From: Streptomyces sp. NBC_01298 | Lineage (GTDB): Bacteria; Actinomycetota; Actinomycetes; Streptomycetales; Streptomycetaceae | Reading direction: 5' to 3' | Length of the DNA: 64,000 bases | NCBI RefSeq assembly: GCF_035978755.1 | Contig: NZ_CP108414.1 | Coordinates: 7,812,001 to 7,876,000, forward strand | Part shown: in pieces, positions 1-10,439 of the stretch | Layout: each line of letters starts with the position of its first letter | Position numbering within the stretch: the first letter of the stretch is position 1 | The notes under the pieces: generated by a model | Told to the model about the DNA's origin: nothing | The model's database searches: none | Seen by the model: the letters and a program-made list of their open reading frames with translations, nothing else | Translations under genes and position numbers: made by a program

Positions 1-856
1 GGGTGACCGGTGACACCGACTCGTCCTCGTACAGGGCGATCGCCAGTTCCTCCCCCGACAGCCCCTCGGGGTGGTGCGCGAGCAGCGCCATGATCTCGCT
101 GTGCCGCCGCCCGAGCCGGAGCTCACGGCCCCCTCCGGTCAGCAGCGCCTCCTCACGGCCCAGTGCCGTGAGGCAGTCCCCGGGTGCCCCGGGCCGCGGA
201 TCCAGCAGGGCGAGCCGGGCCTCCGCCGCGCACGCCACCGCACGCACGAAGGCCAGGGAGTGCGGATGGGCCAGCCAGTCGCCACCGGTGACGTCGACGG
301 CGCCGAGCAGCCTTCCGGTGTGCGGATCGCGGACCGGAGCCGCCGCACAGGTCCACGGGTGCACCCGACGGCTGAAGTGCTCGGCGCCGAAGACCTGGAC
401 CGGCTCCCCGACCGCCACCGCCGTGCCGGGGGCGTTGGTGCCCATCGCCGTCTCCGCCCAGCGGGCCCCCGGCACGAAGCCGAGGCCCTCCGCACGCCGC
501 ATCGTGGCGGGTTCGCCCTCCACCCAGAGCAGGCTGCCCCGGGCGTCGCACACCGCCAGCAGGTGGGCCCCGTCCGAGGCGAAGGCGCCCACCAGGTCCC
601 GGAACAGCGGCAGCACCCGGGCCAGCGGATGCTGCTCCCGGTACGACCGCAGTTCCGCCCCGGCCAGCTCCAGACGGGGCGTGCACTCCGGGCTGACCCG
701 GGCCCGGGCGCAGCGGCGCCAGGACCTCGCGATGACCGCCCGCACCGGGGCCTCGAGCCGCCCGTCCCGGGTGAACGCGGCGTGCGCCGCCCGTAGTTCC
801 CGCGTCCGCTCGGCGGGGTCGGCCCCGCCCGGCAGAGCCACCGAAGGATCGTCCAT
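1..856 (-). CDS. GAF-domain transcriptional regulator (3' end outside window)
   Basis: Reading from the ATG at 856, the protein has an N-terminal helical region with a conserved ARSWRRC segment and then a GAF-like domain. That domain carries the AMGTNAPGTAVA and HPWTCAAAPVRDPHTG blocks typical of AcoR-type GAF sensors, followed by the start of a winged-helix-like region (RRHSEIMALLAHHPEGLSGEEL). The sigma-54 AAA+ domain of true AcoR is absent in the part seen, as in the short actinobacterial GAF regulators. The reading frame runs off base 1, so about 285 residues are visible and the C-terminus is missing. The likely role is a cytoplasmic small-molecule-responsive regulator; the ligand cannot be told. 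Family assignment is good, function inferred. Confidence 0.8.
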   Translation of the reverse strand, partial: MDDPSVALPGGADPAERTRELRAAHAAFTRDGRLEAPVRAVIARSWRRCARARVSPECTPRLELAGAELRSYREQHPLARVLPLFRDLVGAFASDGAHLLAVCDARGSLLWVEGEPATMRRAEGLGFVPGARWAETAMGTNAPGTAVAVGEPVQVFGAEHFSRRVHPWTCAAAPVRDPHTGRLLGAVDVTGGDWLAHPHSLAFVRAVACAAEARLALLDPRPGAPGDCLTALGREEALLTGGGRELRLGRRHSEIMALLAHHPEGLSGEELAIALYEDESVSPVT

Positions 857-991
857 GTCGCCCTCTCGCGGTGCCTTGGTACCCGGAGCGCCCCATCGTC
901 GTACCGGCCCGCCGCCCCGGCAAGCGGTGCGTCGGCCAGTGCGGGACGAACTCGGCCGGTCCCGATCGGTGCGAGCCCCGGGGAGGCCGCG

Positions 992-2383
992 CTAGGCCGT
1001 CTCCTCCGGGTCCAGCGCCGCCAGCGCGGCCGCGGGGTCCGGGGACGGTGGGCCCGCCGGGAGCCAGTGGTCCGCCGCGCAGCGGTACGGCCACCAGCGG
1101 CCGTCGCGGCCCAGGCGGAGCTGGCGGTCGCCGCCCGGTTCGGTCCAGCGGGACCGGATCCGGCGCAGCACCGGGGCGTCGACGTCGGGGCCGGCGTCCG
1201 CGGTGGCTTCCGCGGTGGCTTCCGCCCCGTCGGGCCATGCCGACGCCAGCGCGGCCCTGGCCCGGGCGAGCGACGCCCGGTCCGGGGTCCAGTCCTCCTC
1301 CAGTACCGCGACGGCCTGTGCCCCGCCGAAGCCCCAGGCGAGTACGGCCCGGTCCATGGCGGCCCGGTCCCTGTCGGAAGCCGCCGACAGGCGGGAGCGG
1401 ACCCGAAGGTCGTGAGCCTGCGCCGTGAGCCGTACGGCGTCCTGCGCGAGCGTGGGACCGGGCCGCGGGGCGCGCTCCGCGTGGGCCGGAGCGAGCGCCT
1501 CCGCGAGCAGCCCGTACGCCTGCGTCGCGGCCGCCTGCGCCAGGAACTCCACCCCGTCCACATCCAGGCCCGGCGGCTCCGTCCCCGACTCCGTGTCCAG
1601 CGTCGGAGGCTGGCCCGGCGCGTCCGGCAGCCGCGCGGGCGGGGGCAGCGGGGGCAGGGCGGAAGCCGCCGCGTAGACCTCGGAGGCGGGGACACCGGCG
1701 TCGGGCGCGGAGCCGGGGGATCCCGCGCCCGCTTCCGCGCCCGCTTCCGCGCCCGCTTCCGCTTCCGCCGTGCTGCGCTCCTCCAGCTCGGCCACCAGGC
1801 CGGCCTCCGCCCGCCCGCGGAGCAGCAGCAGCACGAAGGGGTCCTCGTCCAGCAGCCGCGCCACCTGGTAGCAGAGCGCCGCCGTGTGCGGGCAGTGGTC
1901 CCACTCCTCGCAGTCGCAGCGCGGGTCGAGGTCCCCTATCCCGGGCAACAGGTCCACCCCGGCCGCCGCCGCGTCCTCCGCCAGCTCCGGCGGAACCTCC
2001 CGGTCGAGCAGCGCAGCGATGTGGCCGGACTCGGCGGCGGCCATCCCGAGCAGCCGGTCCCATTCCGCTTCCGTGAACTCCTGCACCAGCACGTCGGTCC
2101 GGTGCGCCGTCCCGTCCGGGTCGCGCACCACGGCCGTCAGCCCGCCCGGGCGTACGGACACGGCCCCGACCGCGCCCGAACGCGCGTACCGGCGGCCCTG
2201 CTTGACCTGCTGACCGTCGATCGCGCTGTCCTCCAGGGCGCGCAGCCAGGCATGGCCCCACCAGGTATGGGCGAAGCCGCGGCCCGGGGAGGGCGGGAAC
2301 GGCGGGAAGGTCTTCTCGTACGGGTCCCGCTCGTACGGGTCCCGCTCGTAGGAGTTCCTCTCGTAGGAGTCCTGCGTGTTCAT
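992..2383 (-). CDS. SWIM zinc-finger protein
   Basis: 463 residues. A CxC...CxH SWIM signature (CDCEEWDHCPH) lies in the middle of the N-terminal half, with the conserved FAHTWWGHAWLRALE block near the start. SWIM domains bind zinc and are thought to contact DNA or protein. The ATG at 2383 lies 5 nt after the SNF2 helicase stop, so the two genes are surely co-transcribed and probably form a complex. Oddities are an N-terminal run of repeated YERDP units and an internal (GAEA)n tract, both from short tandem DNA repeats. The C-terminal half is Ala-rich and helical and has no recognised domain. Confidence 0.9.
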   Translation of the reverse strand: MNTQDSYERNSYERDPYERDPYEKTFPPFPPSPGRGFAHTWWGHAWLRALEDSAIDGQQVKQGRRYARSGAVGAVSVRPGGLTAVVRDPDGTAHRTDVLVQEFTEAEWDRLLGMAAAESGHIAALLDREVPPELAEDAAAAGVDLLPGIGDLDPRCDCEEWDHCPHTAALCYQVARLLDEDPFVLLLLRGRAEAGLVAELEERSTAEAEAGAEAGAEAGAGSPGSAPDAGVPASEVYAAASALPPLPPPARLPDAPGQPPTLDTESGTEPPGLDVDGVEFLAQAAATQAYGLLAEALAPAHAERAPRPGPTLAQDAVRLTAQAHDLRVRSRLSAASDRDRAAMDRAVLAWGFGGAQAVAVLEEDWTPDRASLARARAALASAWPDGAEATAEATADAGPDVDAPVLRRIRSRWTEPGGDRQLRLGRDGRWWPYRCAADHWLPAGPPSPDPAAALAALDPEETA

Positions 2384-2388
2384 CCGTG

Positions 2389-5361
<2,973 letters not shown>

Positions 5362-5673
5362 ACATTCCTCAAACTTGACTACCGAATACGGGGTGGCCGA
5401 GAGTAACCCACCCGCGGCCGCCCCGGCCCGTGGCGACACCGTGACCCGGGTCACGTCCTTTCTCCGTCCGTGCGAGCGGGAAGCGGGGAGCGGGGGGCAG
5501 GGGGCAGCGAGCAGCGAGCGAGAGGACGGGGACGGGGACGGGGACGGGGACGCGATACTGCGGGGCCGGGAAGCCGGGACGGAAAAGTGAGAGCGGGACG
5601 GTGGGGCGGGAACGCGGGGGTGGGAGCACGCGTTGTGTGGGGTAGTGGCCGACGGAGAAAGAGGGTGCCGCAG
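5362..5673. promoter_or_regulatory. Divergent intergenic region between SNF2 helicase and small membrane protein
   Basis: 312 nt with no supported gene. It should hold the promoters of the minus-strand SNF2-SWIM pair and the plus-strand small membrane protein. The part nearest the helicase start is relatively AT-rich. A G-rich tandem repeat (ACGGGG, about 4.5 copies) lies at 5526-5552. No -10/-35 pair was clear enough to place. Confidence 0.5.
5526..5552. repeat. ACGGGG hexanucleotide tandem repeat
   Basis: About 4.5 copies of a G-rich 6-bp unit in the intergenic region, flanked by other purine-rich near-repeats (5480-5520). The strand carries runs of four G at regular spacing and could in principle fold as a G-quadruplex. 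Confidence 0.85.
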
Positions 5674-5856
5674 ATGTCCACGAGCGGAAAGATCGCGGTT
5701 GCCGGTGTGGTGGCAGCCATCGTGCTGTTCTGGGCGGTCGGCTTCTGGGCCGGGTTGCTGGTCCTGATCGGCGTCCCCGTAGCCGCCTACCTGCTGTTGG
5801 ACTCCTCCCAGCGTCGTAGGCTGCGGGGTATATCCAGGAAACAGATCGGCCGCTGA
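5674..5856 (+). CDS. Small membrane protein
   Basis: 60 residues from the ATG at 5674 (MSTSGKIAVAG). A hydrophobic stretch covers residues 6-45 and probably forms a two-helix hairpin with a Gly-Phe-Trp-Ala-Gly turn. A short basic tail (RRRLRGISRKQ) suggests a cytoplasmic C-terminus. An AAAGAGGG purine stretch upstream is the likely ribosome site. It ends 20 nt before the MOSC gene and may share its transcript. Function unknown. Confidence 0.75.
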   Translation: MSTSGKIAVAGVVAAIVLFWAVGFWAGLLVLIGVPVAAYLLLDSSQRRRLRGISRKQIGR

Positions 5857-5876
5857 CGGCGGCAGGGGGGTCAACC

Positions 5877-6440
5877 ATGAGGACGGGGATTACGACCGGC
5901 GCGGCGCAGGTCGCGGCGGTCAGCAGCAACGGGGTCTATTCGTTCACCAAGCCCACGCGCGAGAGCATCACGCTCCTCGAAGGGCTCGGGGTCGAGGGAG
6001 ACGTCCATGCGGGAGTCACGGTCAAGCACCGTTCGCGTGTGGCCCAGGACCCCACGCAGCCGAACCTCCGTCAGGTGCACCTGATCCACCGGGAGCTCTT
6101 CGAGGAGGTGGCCGAGGCCGGCCACCAGGTCGAACCGGGCCAGCTCGGGGAGAACGTCACCACCGCGGGCATAGACCTGCTCGCCCTGCCGACCGGCACC
6201 TTGCTGCGCCTCGGTGCGGACGCGGTGGTCGAGGTCACCGGGCTGCGCAACCCGTGCCTGCAGATCGACAACTTCCAGCACGGGCTGCTCAAGCAGGTGG
6301 TGAGCAGGGACGACGAGGGCAACCTGCTCCGCAAGGCCGGAATCATGGGCGTGGTCCACCGGGGCGGCACCATCCACCCCGGCGACACCATCGAGGTCAC
6401 GCTCCCCCCGACCCCTCACATCCCGCTCGAACGGGTCTGA
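5877..6440 (+). CDS. MOSC domain-containing protein
   Basis: 187 residues. This is a stand-alone MOSC domain, the fold of the molybdenum cofactor sulfurase C-terminus. It shows the expected LGVEGDVHAG, GENVTT and LRNPC blocks; the Cys of the last is the conserved sulfur-carrying position of the family. The ATG is preceded by GGCAGGGGGGTCAACC. MOSC proteins such as YiiM move sulfur or process N-hydroxylated compounds with molybdenum cofactor; the substrate here is not determinable. Cytoplasmic. Confidence 0.88.
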   Translation: MRTGITTGAAQVAAVSSNGVYSFTKPTRESITLLEGLGVEGDVHAGVTVKHRSRVAQDPTQPNLRQVHLIHRELFEEVAEAGHQVEPGQLGENVTTAGIDLLALPTGTLLRLGADAVVEVTGLRNPCLQIDNFQHGLLKQVVSRDDEGNLLRKAGIMGVVHRGGTIHPGDTIEVTLPPTPHIPLERV

Positions 6441-6554
6441 CCCACCGGGCCAGGGGCCCGGCCCGGCCACACCATGGACCGGGCGGTCCCTCTCGGCCGG
6501 TCCTAGTTGGTCGCGGCCGGTCTCCGTCGGTATCGGTCGGTATCGGCGGGTGTC

Positions 6555-6941
6555 TCAGCCGATCCACGCTCGGAGACGCTCGCTGAGCACCACGTCATGG
6601 GGCAGCCGCTCCAGCTCGCGCGCGGGCACGTCCACCCCGTGCTGCCCCAGGACGCCGGCCAGGTAGCCCCAGTGCCCGGCCGCCATCTGGTCCCGTGTCC
6701 TGTCGCCGAAGGGCTCGTCCGGACCGACCACCGTCCGGGCCGTCTCCGCGATGTCCTCGGCGGAGGTGCACGCGGGGATGCCTGCCGGACCGGAGGTGCT
6801 CCAGCCGCGATCGTCGAGCAACACCACGTTGCGGCCGTCGGCGAGTACGGCCTCCAGCCGTGCCGACACGGCCAACTGCCGAGCGTCCGTATGGCCGGCG
6901 TCCAGATCGGTGTAAGTGACCAAGCGAGTCACCACGGTCAT
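6555..6941 (-). CDS. Hypothetical protein
   Basis: 128 residues from the ATG at 6941, chosen because AGGAG lies 6 nt upstream; a longer upstream start lacks this. It is a soluble mixed alpha/beta protein without signal peptide or membrane segment. I do not recognise a family. Its start region faces the 16-bp tandem repeats at 7010-7063, about 70 nt upstream, which therefore lie in or near its promoter. Confidence 0.7.
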   Translation of the reverse strand: MTVVTRLVTYTDLDAGHTDARQLAVSARLEAVLADGRNVVLLDDRGWSTSGPAGIPACTSAEDIAETARTVVGPDEPFGDRTRDQMAAGHWGYLAGVLGQHGVDVPARELERLPHDVVLSERLRAWIG

Positions 6942-7009
6942 GCCGCACTCCTGTCGGCTCGTCCCAAGCCCGGCCCTGTTCCTCGAGCGCCCCACTACGG
7001 TCTGCGGAC

Positions 7010-7063
7010 CTGCCGACGTACCGACCTGCCGACGTACCGACCTGCCGACGTACCGACCTGCCG
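7010..7063. repeat. 16-bp tandem repeat, 3.4 copies
   Basis: Three perfect copies of CTGCCGACGTACCGAC followed by a partial copy. Each unit contains the GACGTAC core, with the self-complementary GTAC inside. It lies between a hypothetical gene and the TrmO-like gene, both transcribed leftward, and could be a multi-site operator or simply a slippage-generated repeat. Confidence 0.9.
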
Positions 7064-7125
7064 CGCGTGCTCAGGGAATCCCGGAGCCTACACTCGGCGC
7101 CCCGCCCCGCCCCGCCCCGCGCGAC

Positions 7126-7620
7126 TCAGTAGTAGTCGCGCATCAGCTCCGTCGCCCACTCCGGCTGGCGGTGTTCGCCGCGCGGGCCGAATTCCGTCAT
7201 GTACGGCTTGAGGTCGAGCACCGGCGTGCCCGCGACCGCGTCCAGGCCCTCCACGTGCAACTCCGGGCCGTCCGCCGCCCGTACGTCCACCTTCAGGACG
7301 CGACAGCGCGAGAGCCCCAGCCGGTTGGGCCGGTTCTTGCCGCGCTGGGCGAAGATGCCGACGAGCGGCCAGTCGGGATTGCCCCGGGGGCGCCGCGCAC
7401 CCGTCTCGATCCTGTCCTCGGGCACCCGGTCGAAGTGGAAGACCACCTCGACGTGCGAGAAGTCCTCCAGTCCGTAGAGGGCTTCCGGACCGAACCGCTC
7501 CCGGTCCAGGCGGATCACCGCGACCTCCCGCCCCCAGTCGTCGTCGACGACCTCTACACGACCACCCACCACCGTGCCCACCGGGACCAGTTCCAACGGG
7601 ACCACTTCCACGGGATCCAT
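7126..7620 (-). CDS. trmO: tRNA m6t6A37 methyltransferase-like protein (TrmO/UPF0066 family)
   Basis: 164 residues from the ATG at 7620, with GAGGAAACGCTG upstream. Family blocks are the RPRGNPDWPLVGIFAQRG segment, NRPNRLGLSRC and the C-terminal LDLKPYMTEF, which match the TsaA/YaeB/VirR fold that methylates t6A37 of tRNA in E. coli TrmO. Actinobacterial members may act on other substrates, so the fold is certain and the reaction probable. It is followed 130 nt later by low-complexity GC sequence. Confidence 0.82.
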   Translation of the reverse strand: MDPVEVVPLELVPVGTVVGGRVEVVDDDWGREVAVIRLDRERFGPEALYGLEDFSHVEVVFHFDRVPEDRIETGARRPRGNPDWPLVGIFAQRGKNRPNRLGLSRCRVLKVDVRAADGPELHVEGLDAVAGTPVLDLKPYMTEFGPRGEHRQPEWATELMRDYY

Positions 7621-7686
7621 CAGCGTTTCCTCCCCCTCCAGCCCAGCCCAGCACCGCAAGCGCTCACCCGCGCGAGCAGACCCCGC

Positions 7687-8475
7687 TCAAGCAGGCCGCA
7701 CGGCGACCCGGTCCAGCGCCGCCAGCAGCTCCGACAGCTCCGGAAGCTCTCCGTGGGCCTCGTGCGGTACGGCCAGCACCTCGCTCGGCTCTTCGTCGAG
7801 CAGGACGAAGGCGGCCCCGTCCGTACGGGCCACCAGCGACCACCCCGGCCCGTCGACGCGCAGCGTCCGCGCCTCGTCGCCCGCGAAGGCCGACCGCACC
7901 CTGCCGGGTGGCGGCGGGCTCTGCGTGTACCCCAGGGCCTCCTCCAGGGCCCGCGCCAGCCCCGGGTGCGCGGCCGCCGCGGCCCCGCCGTCCGTCGCCA
8001 CGCGCTCGCTCCAGTCGGTCCACTCCCGGGCGATCTGGTCGGCTCCCATGCGCCGCTGCACCGGACCCCAGGCCTCGGCCGACGGCGGGGCCAGCGGCAC
8101 CCGCCCCGTGCCGTCCGCGCCCTGCTCGGGGTCGTGTGGATCGGGTATCCCGGCCGTGGCCACCGAGAGGTCCAGCGGCCAGCCCGCCAGCGAGACCACG
8201 ATGGACCGTTCGTCGGGGGACAGGTCGTATTCCATCCCGCAGTCCCACGAGGCGATGGCCACGGCCACGAGCGAGACGTCGTCGACCACGACCGTCCAGC
8301 GCGCGCCCTCCTCGTCCTGTCCCAGCACCAGGCCGTACCCGGCGGCCGTCGGCGACACGCCCAGCAGCGAGCAGGCCTCGGGGTAGTCGTCACCCAGGAT
8401 GCTCGGGAACTGCGCGGCGGTCAGCAGCACGGCGGTCAGCACGTACAGCGAACCGCCGTCCTCCTCTTCGGACAC
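7687..8475 (-). CDS. Hypothetical protein
   Basis: 262 residues from the ATG at 8475. It is acidic and soluble with no membrane segment. Two similar beta-rich stretches (ARWTVVVDDVSLVAVAIASW near residue 60 and DGPGWSLVARTDGAAFVLLDEEP near residue 210) suggest a repeated antiparallel fold. No family is recognised. It lies 66 nt upstream of the TrmO-like gene on the same strand and may be co-transcribed with it. Confidence 0.75.
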   Translation of the reverse strand: MSEEEDGGSLYVLTAVLLTAAQFPSILGDDYPEACSLLGVSPTAAGYGLVLGQDEEGARWTVVVDDVSLVAVAIASWDCGMEYDLSPDERSIVVSLAGWPLDLSVATAGIPDPHDPEQGADGTGRVPLAPPSAEAWGPVQRRMGADQIAREWTDWSERVATDGGAAAAAHPGLARALEEALGYTQSPPPPGRVRSAFAGDEARTLRVDGPGWSLVARTDGAAFVLLDEEPSEVLAVPHEAHGELPELSELLAALDRVAVRPA

Positions 8476-8657
8476 GTGGCCTCCCGGTCGTTCTCTCGTC
8501 GGCGCACCCTAACCAGCGAGTAACCACCGCGTCGAGAGCTGACGGGAGCCGATTTCCGAGCCCGCCACCTGCACGGAGGGCCGGCCGCCCCGGCACGGAC
8601 ACGGTTCGGCGCACCGGCGGCGGCGTGCCCCGGTGCTCGGGAGTCGTGCCGCGCCGC

Positions 8658-9377
8658 TCAGGGCGTACGGACCGCCAGCGCGAGGAAGCGGGTGTCCTCG
8701 TCGGCGTACGAGGTCAGCTGCCAGCCCGAACCGGCGAGCAGCGGGCCCAGGTTGTGCTCGGCACGCATGTCGTCCGGGGTCAGCTCGCGGCCGTGGCGCG
8801 CCGCGAGGGCGGCCCGGCCGATCGGGTGGAATAGTGCGAGCCGGCCGCCCGGGCGGACGACCCGGGCGAGCTCGCGCAAGTTGGCCCCGGGGTCGGGAAG
8901 ATGGGCGACGAGGCCGGCGGCGAACACGGCGTCCAGCACCCCGTCGCGCAACGGCAGCAGGGCCACGTCCGCCAGCAGCAGGGAGCCCTCCGCGTCCCGG
9001 CCGGCCTCGCGCGCGGCGGCGAGCATCTGCGGGGTGACATCGGCGCCGAGCACCGTTCCCGACGGACCGACGGCCGCGCGGAGCGCGGTCAGTGCCCGCC
9101 CGGTGCCGCAGCCCGCGTCGAGCACACGGTCCCCGGGACGCAGTCCGAACTCACCCACGGCGGTCGCGAAGGCGGGCCCGTCCCCGGGGAACTTGCGGTC
9201 CCAGGCGGCGGCGCGCGCCCCGAAGAACTCCTGGACGTGGCCGCGGTCCCGCGTCTGATCCCGGGGCCGGTCCCGAGCAGGGTCCTGAGTCCGATCCTGA
9301 GCCGGGTCCGGAGCGGGGCCCTGAGCCCGGTCCTGCGACCCGTTCCGGGTGTGGTCCTGTGTGCGGTCTTCGCTCAT
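8658..9377 (-). CDS. Class I SAM-dependent methyltransferase
   Basis: 239 residues from the ATG at 9377. The core is a Rossmann methyltransferase with motif I VLDAGCGTGRAL near residue 83, motif II around LGADVTPQML, and the LPLRDGVLDAVF and VRPGGRLALFHP blocks of the Methyltransf_11/UbiE-like group. Substrate unknown. The first 50 residues are a low-complexity run of DRTQDP-like units from imperfect tandem repeats (about 9235-9370). This tail is absent from ordinary members and is probably disordered. The longer open frame to 9524 has no plausible start signal. Confidence 0.85.
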   Translation of the reverse strand: MSEDRTQDHTRNGSQDRAQGPAPDPAQDRTQDPARDRPRDQTRDRGHVQEFFGARAAAWDRKFPGDGPAFATAVGEFGLRPGDRVLDAGCGTGRALTALRAAVGPSGTVLGADVTPQMLAAAREAGRDAEGSLLLADVALLPLRDGVLDAVFAAGLVAHLPDPGANLRELARVVRPGGRLALFHPIGRAALAARHGRELTPDDMRAEHNLGPLLAGSGWQLTSYADEDTRFLALAVRTP

Positions 9378-9544
9378 GTGCCCATGATCCCTCACCGACG
9401 CTCCGGCACTTGCCTGCGGAACGTGTGCAAGGTGGTACGTGGCGTGATCGAAGATGAACGTATCTCTGTCATATTCCAGCAGTTCCAGTGGCTTTCGAAA
9501 TGCGGCCCGTGTTCGCTCCCTCACCCGGACTAGCTTCCGTGGCC

Positions 9545-10354
9545 ATGGGACACCTGGACCACGCCGCCTACGGCTGGCTTACCCCCGCGCTGTCATACGT
9601 GATGGCTTCGATCGGCGCCGCCCTCGGCCTGCGCTGCACCGTTCGCGCGCTCGCCGCGACGACCGGAGCCTCCCGCCGCAACTGGCTCCTCACGGCGGCC
9701 TCGGCCATCGGCACGGGGATCTGGACGATGCACTTCGTCGCCATGCTCGGCTTCCACGTCACCGGGACCGAGATCCGCTACAACGTGCCGCTGACCATCC
9801 TCAGCCTCCTCGTCGCGATGATCGTCGTCGGCGCCGGGGTCTTCGCCGTCGGCTACGGGAAGGACCGCGGCCGGTCCCTCGTCGTCGGCGGCCTCACCAC
9901 CGGCCTCGGCGTCGCCAGCATGCACTACCTCGGCATGGCGGCCCTGCGCCTGCACGGCTCGGTCTCCTACGCGCCGCTCACCGTCGGGCTCTCCGTGGCC
10001 ATCGCCGTCGTCGCGGCCACGGCAGCCCTCTGGGCGGCCCTCAACATCAAGTCCCCGGTGGCCGTGGCCGTCGCCTCGCTCGTCATGGGCGCCGCCGTCA
10101 GCAGCATGCACTACACCGGCATGCTCGCCGTCGCCGTCGAGGTCACCCCCTCGGACGCGGCCCTGCCGGGCGCCACCGCCATGCAGTTCATCTTCCCGCT
10201 CGCCGTCGGCCTCGGCTCCTACCTCTTCATCACCTCCGCGTTCGTCGCTCTCTCACCGACCGCCGACGAGCGGGAGGCCTCGGCGGCGGCCTCCGCCGAC
10301 CTGCGCCTGAAAGAGCGGGCCGCCGCTGCCGCCGCCCCCGCGCCCACCGGCTGA
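9545..10354 (+). CDS. MHYT-domain membrane sensor protein
   Basis: 269 residues, almost entirely hydrophobic, with about seven membrane helices. Three MHYT-type motifs are present at residues 62 (MHFV), 126 (MHYL) and 188 (MHYT), the arrangement proposed in this family to bind copper and sense O2, CO or NO. There is no output domain; the protein ends in an Ala-rich cytoplasmic tail. It is followed 85 nt later by cvnA in the same direction, so it may supply a signal to the conservon. A TAGCTT hexamer at 9531-9536 sits 8 nt from the ATG and no ribosome site is evident, consistent with a leaderless mRNA. Confidence 0.88.
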   Translation: MGHLDHAAYGWLTPALSYVMASIGAALGLRCTVRALAATTGASRRNWLLTAASAIGTGIWTMHFVAMLGFHVTGTEIRYNVPLTILSLLVAMIVVGAGVFAVGYGKDRGRSLVVGGLTTGLGVASMHYLGMAALRLHGSVSYAPLTVGLSVAIAVVAATAALWAALNIKSPVAVAVASLVMGAAVSSMHYTGMLAVAVEVTPSDAALPGATAMQFIFPLAVGLGSYLFITSAFVALSPTADEREASAAASADLRLKERAAAAAAPAPTG

Positions 10355-10439
10355 GGCGCGGCCACCCCAGGCGCCGCCGCGCCGCACCACCGCCCCCGCG
10401 ACCGTCACGTACGTACGCACCGCCCGGAACGAGGAGCCC

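Noticed and set aside
5362-5874. Extending the SNF2 helicase N-terminus to 5874
   Set aside because: The extra 171 residues are low-complexity, overlap the divergent small membrane gene, and lack family similarity. The protein-like sequence begins at the GTG at 5361.
9378-9524. Longer methyltransferase start at 9524
   Set aside because: The extension would run under the MHYT promoter and lacks family similarity. The ATG at 9377 is sufficient.
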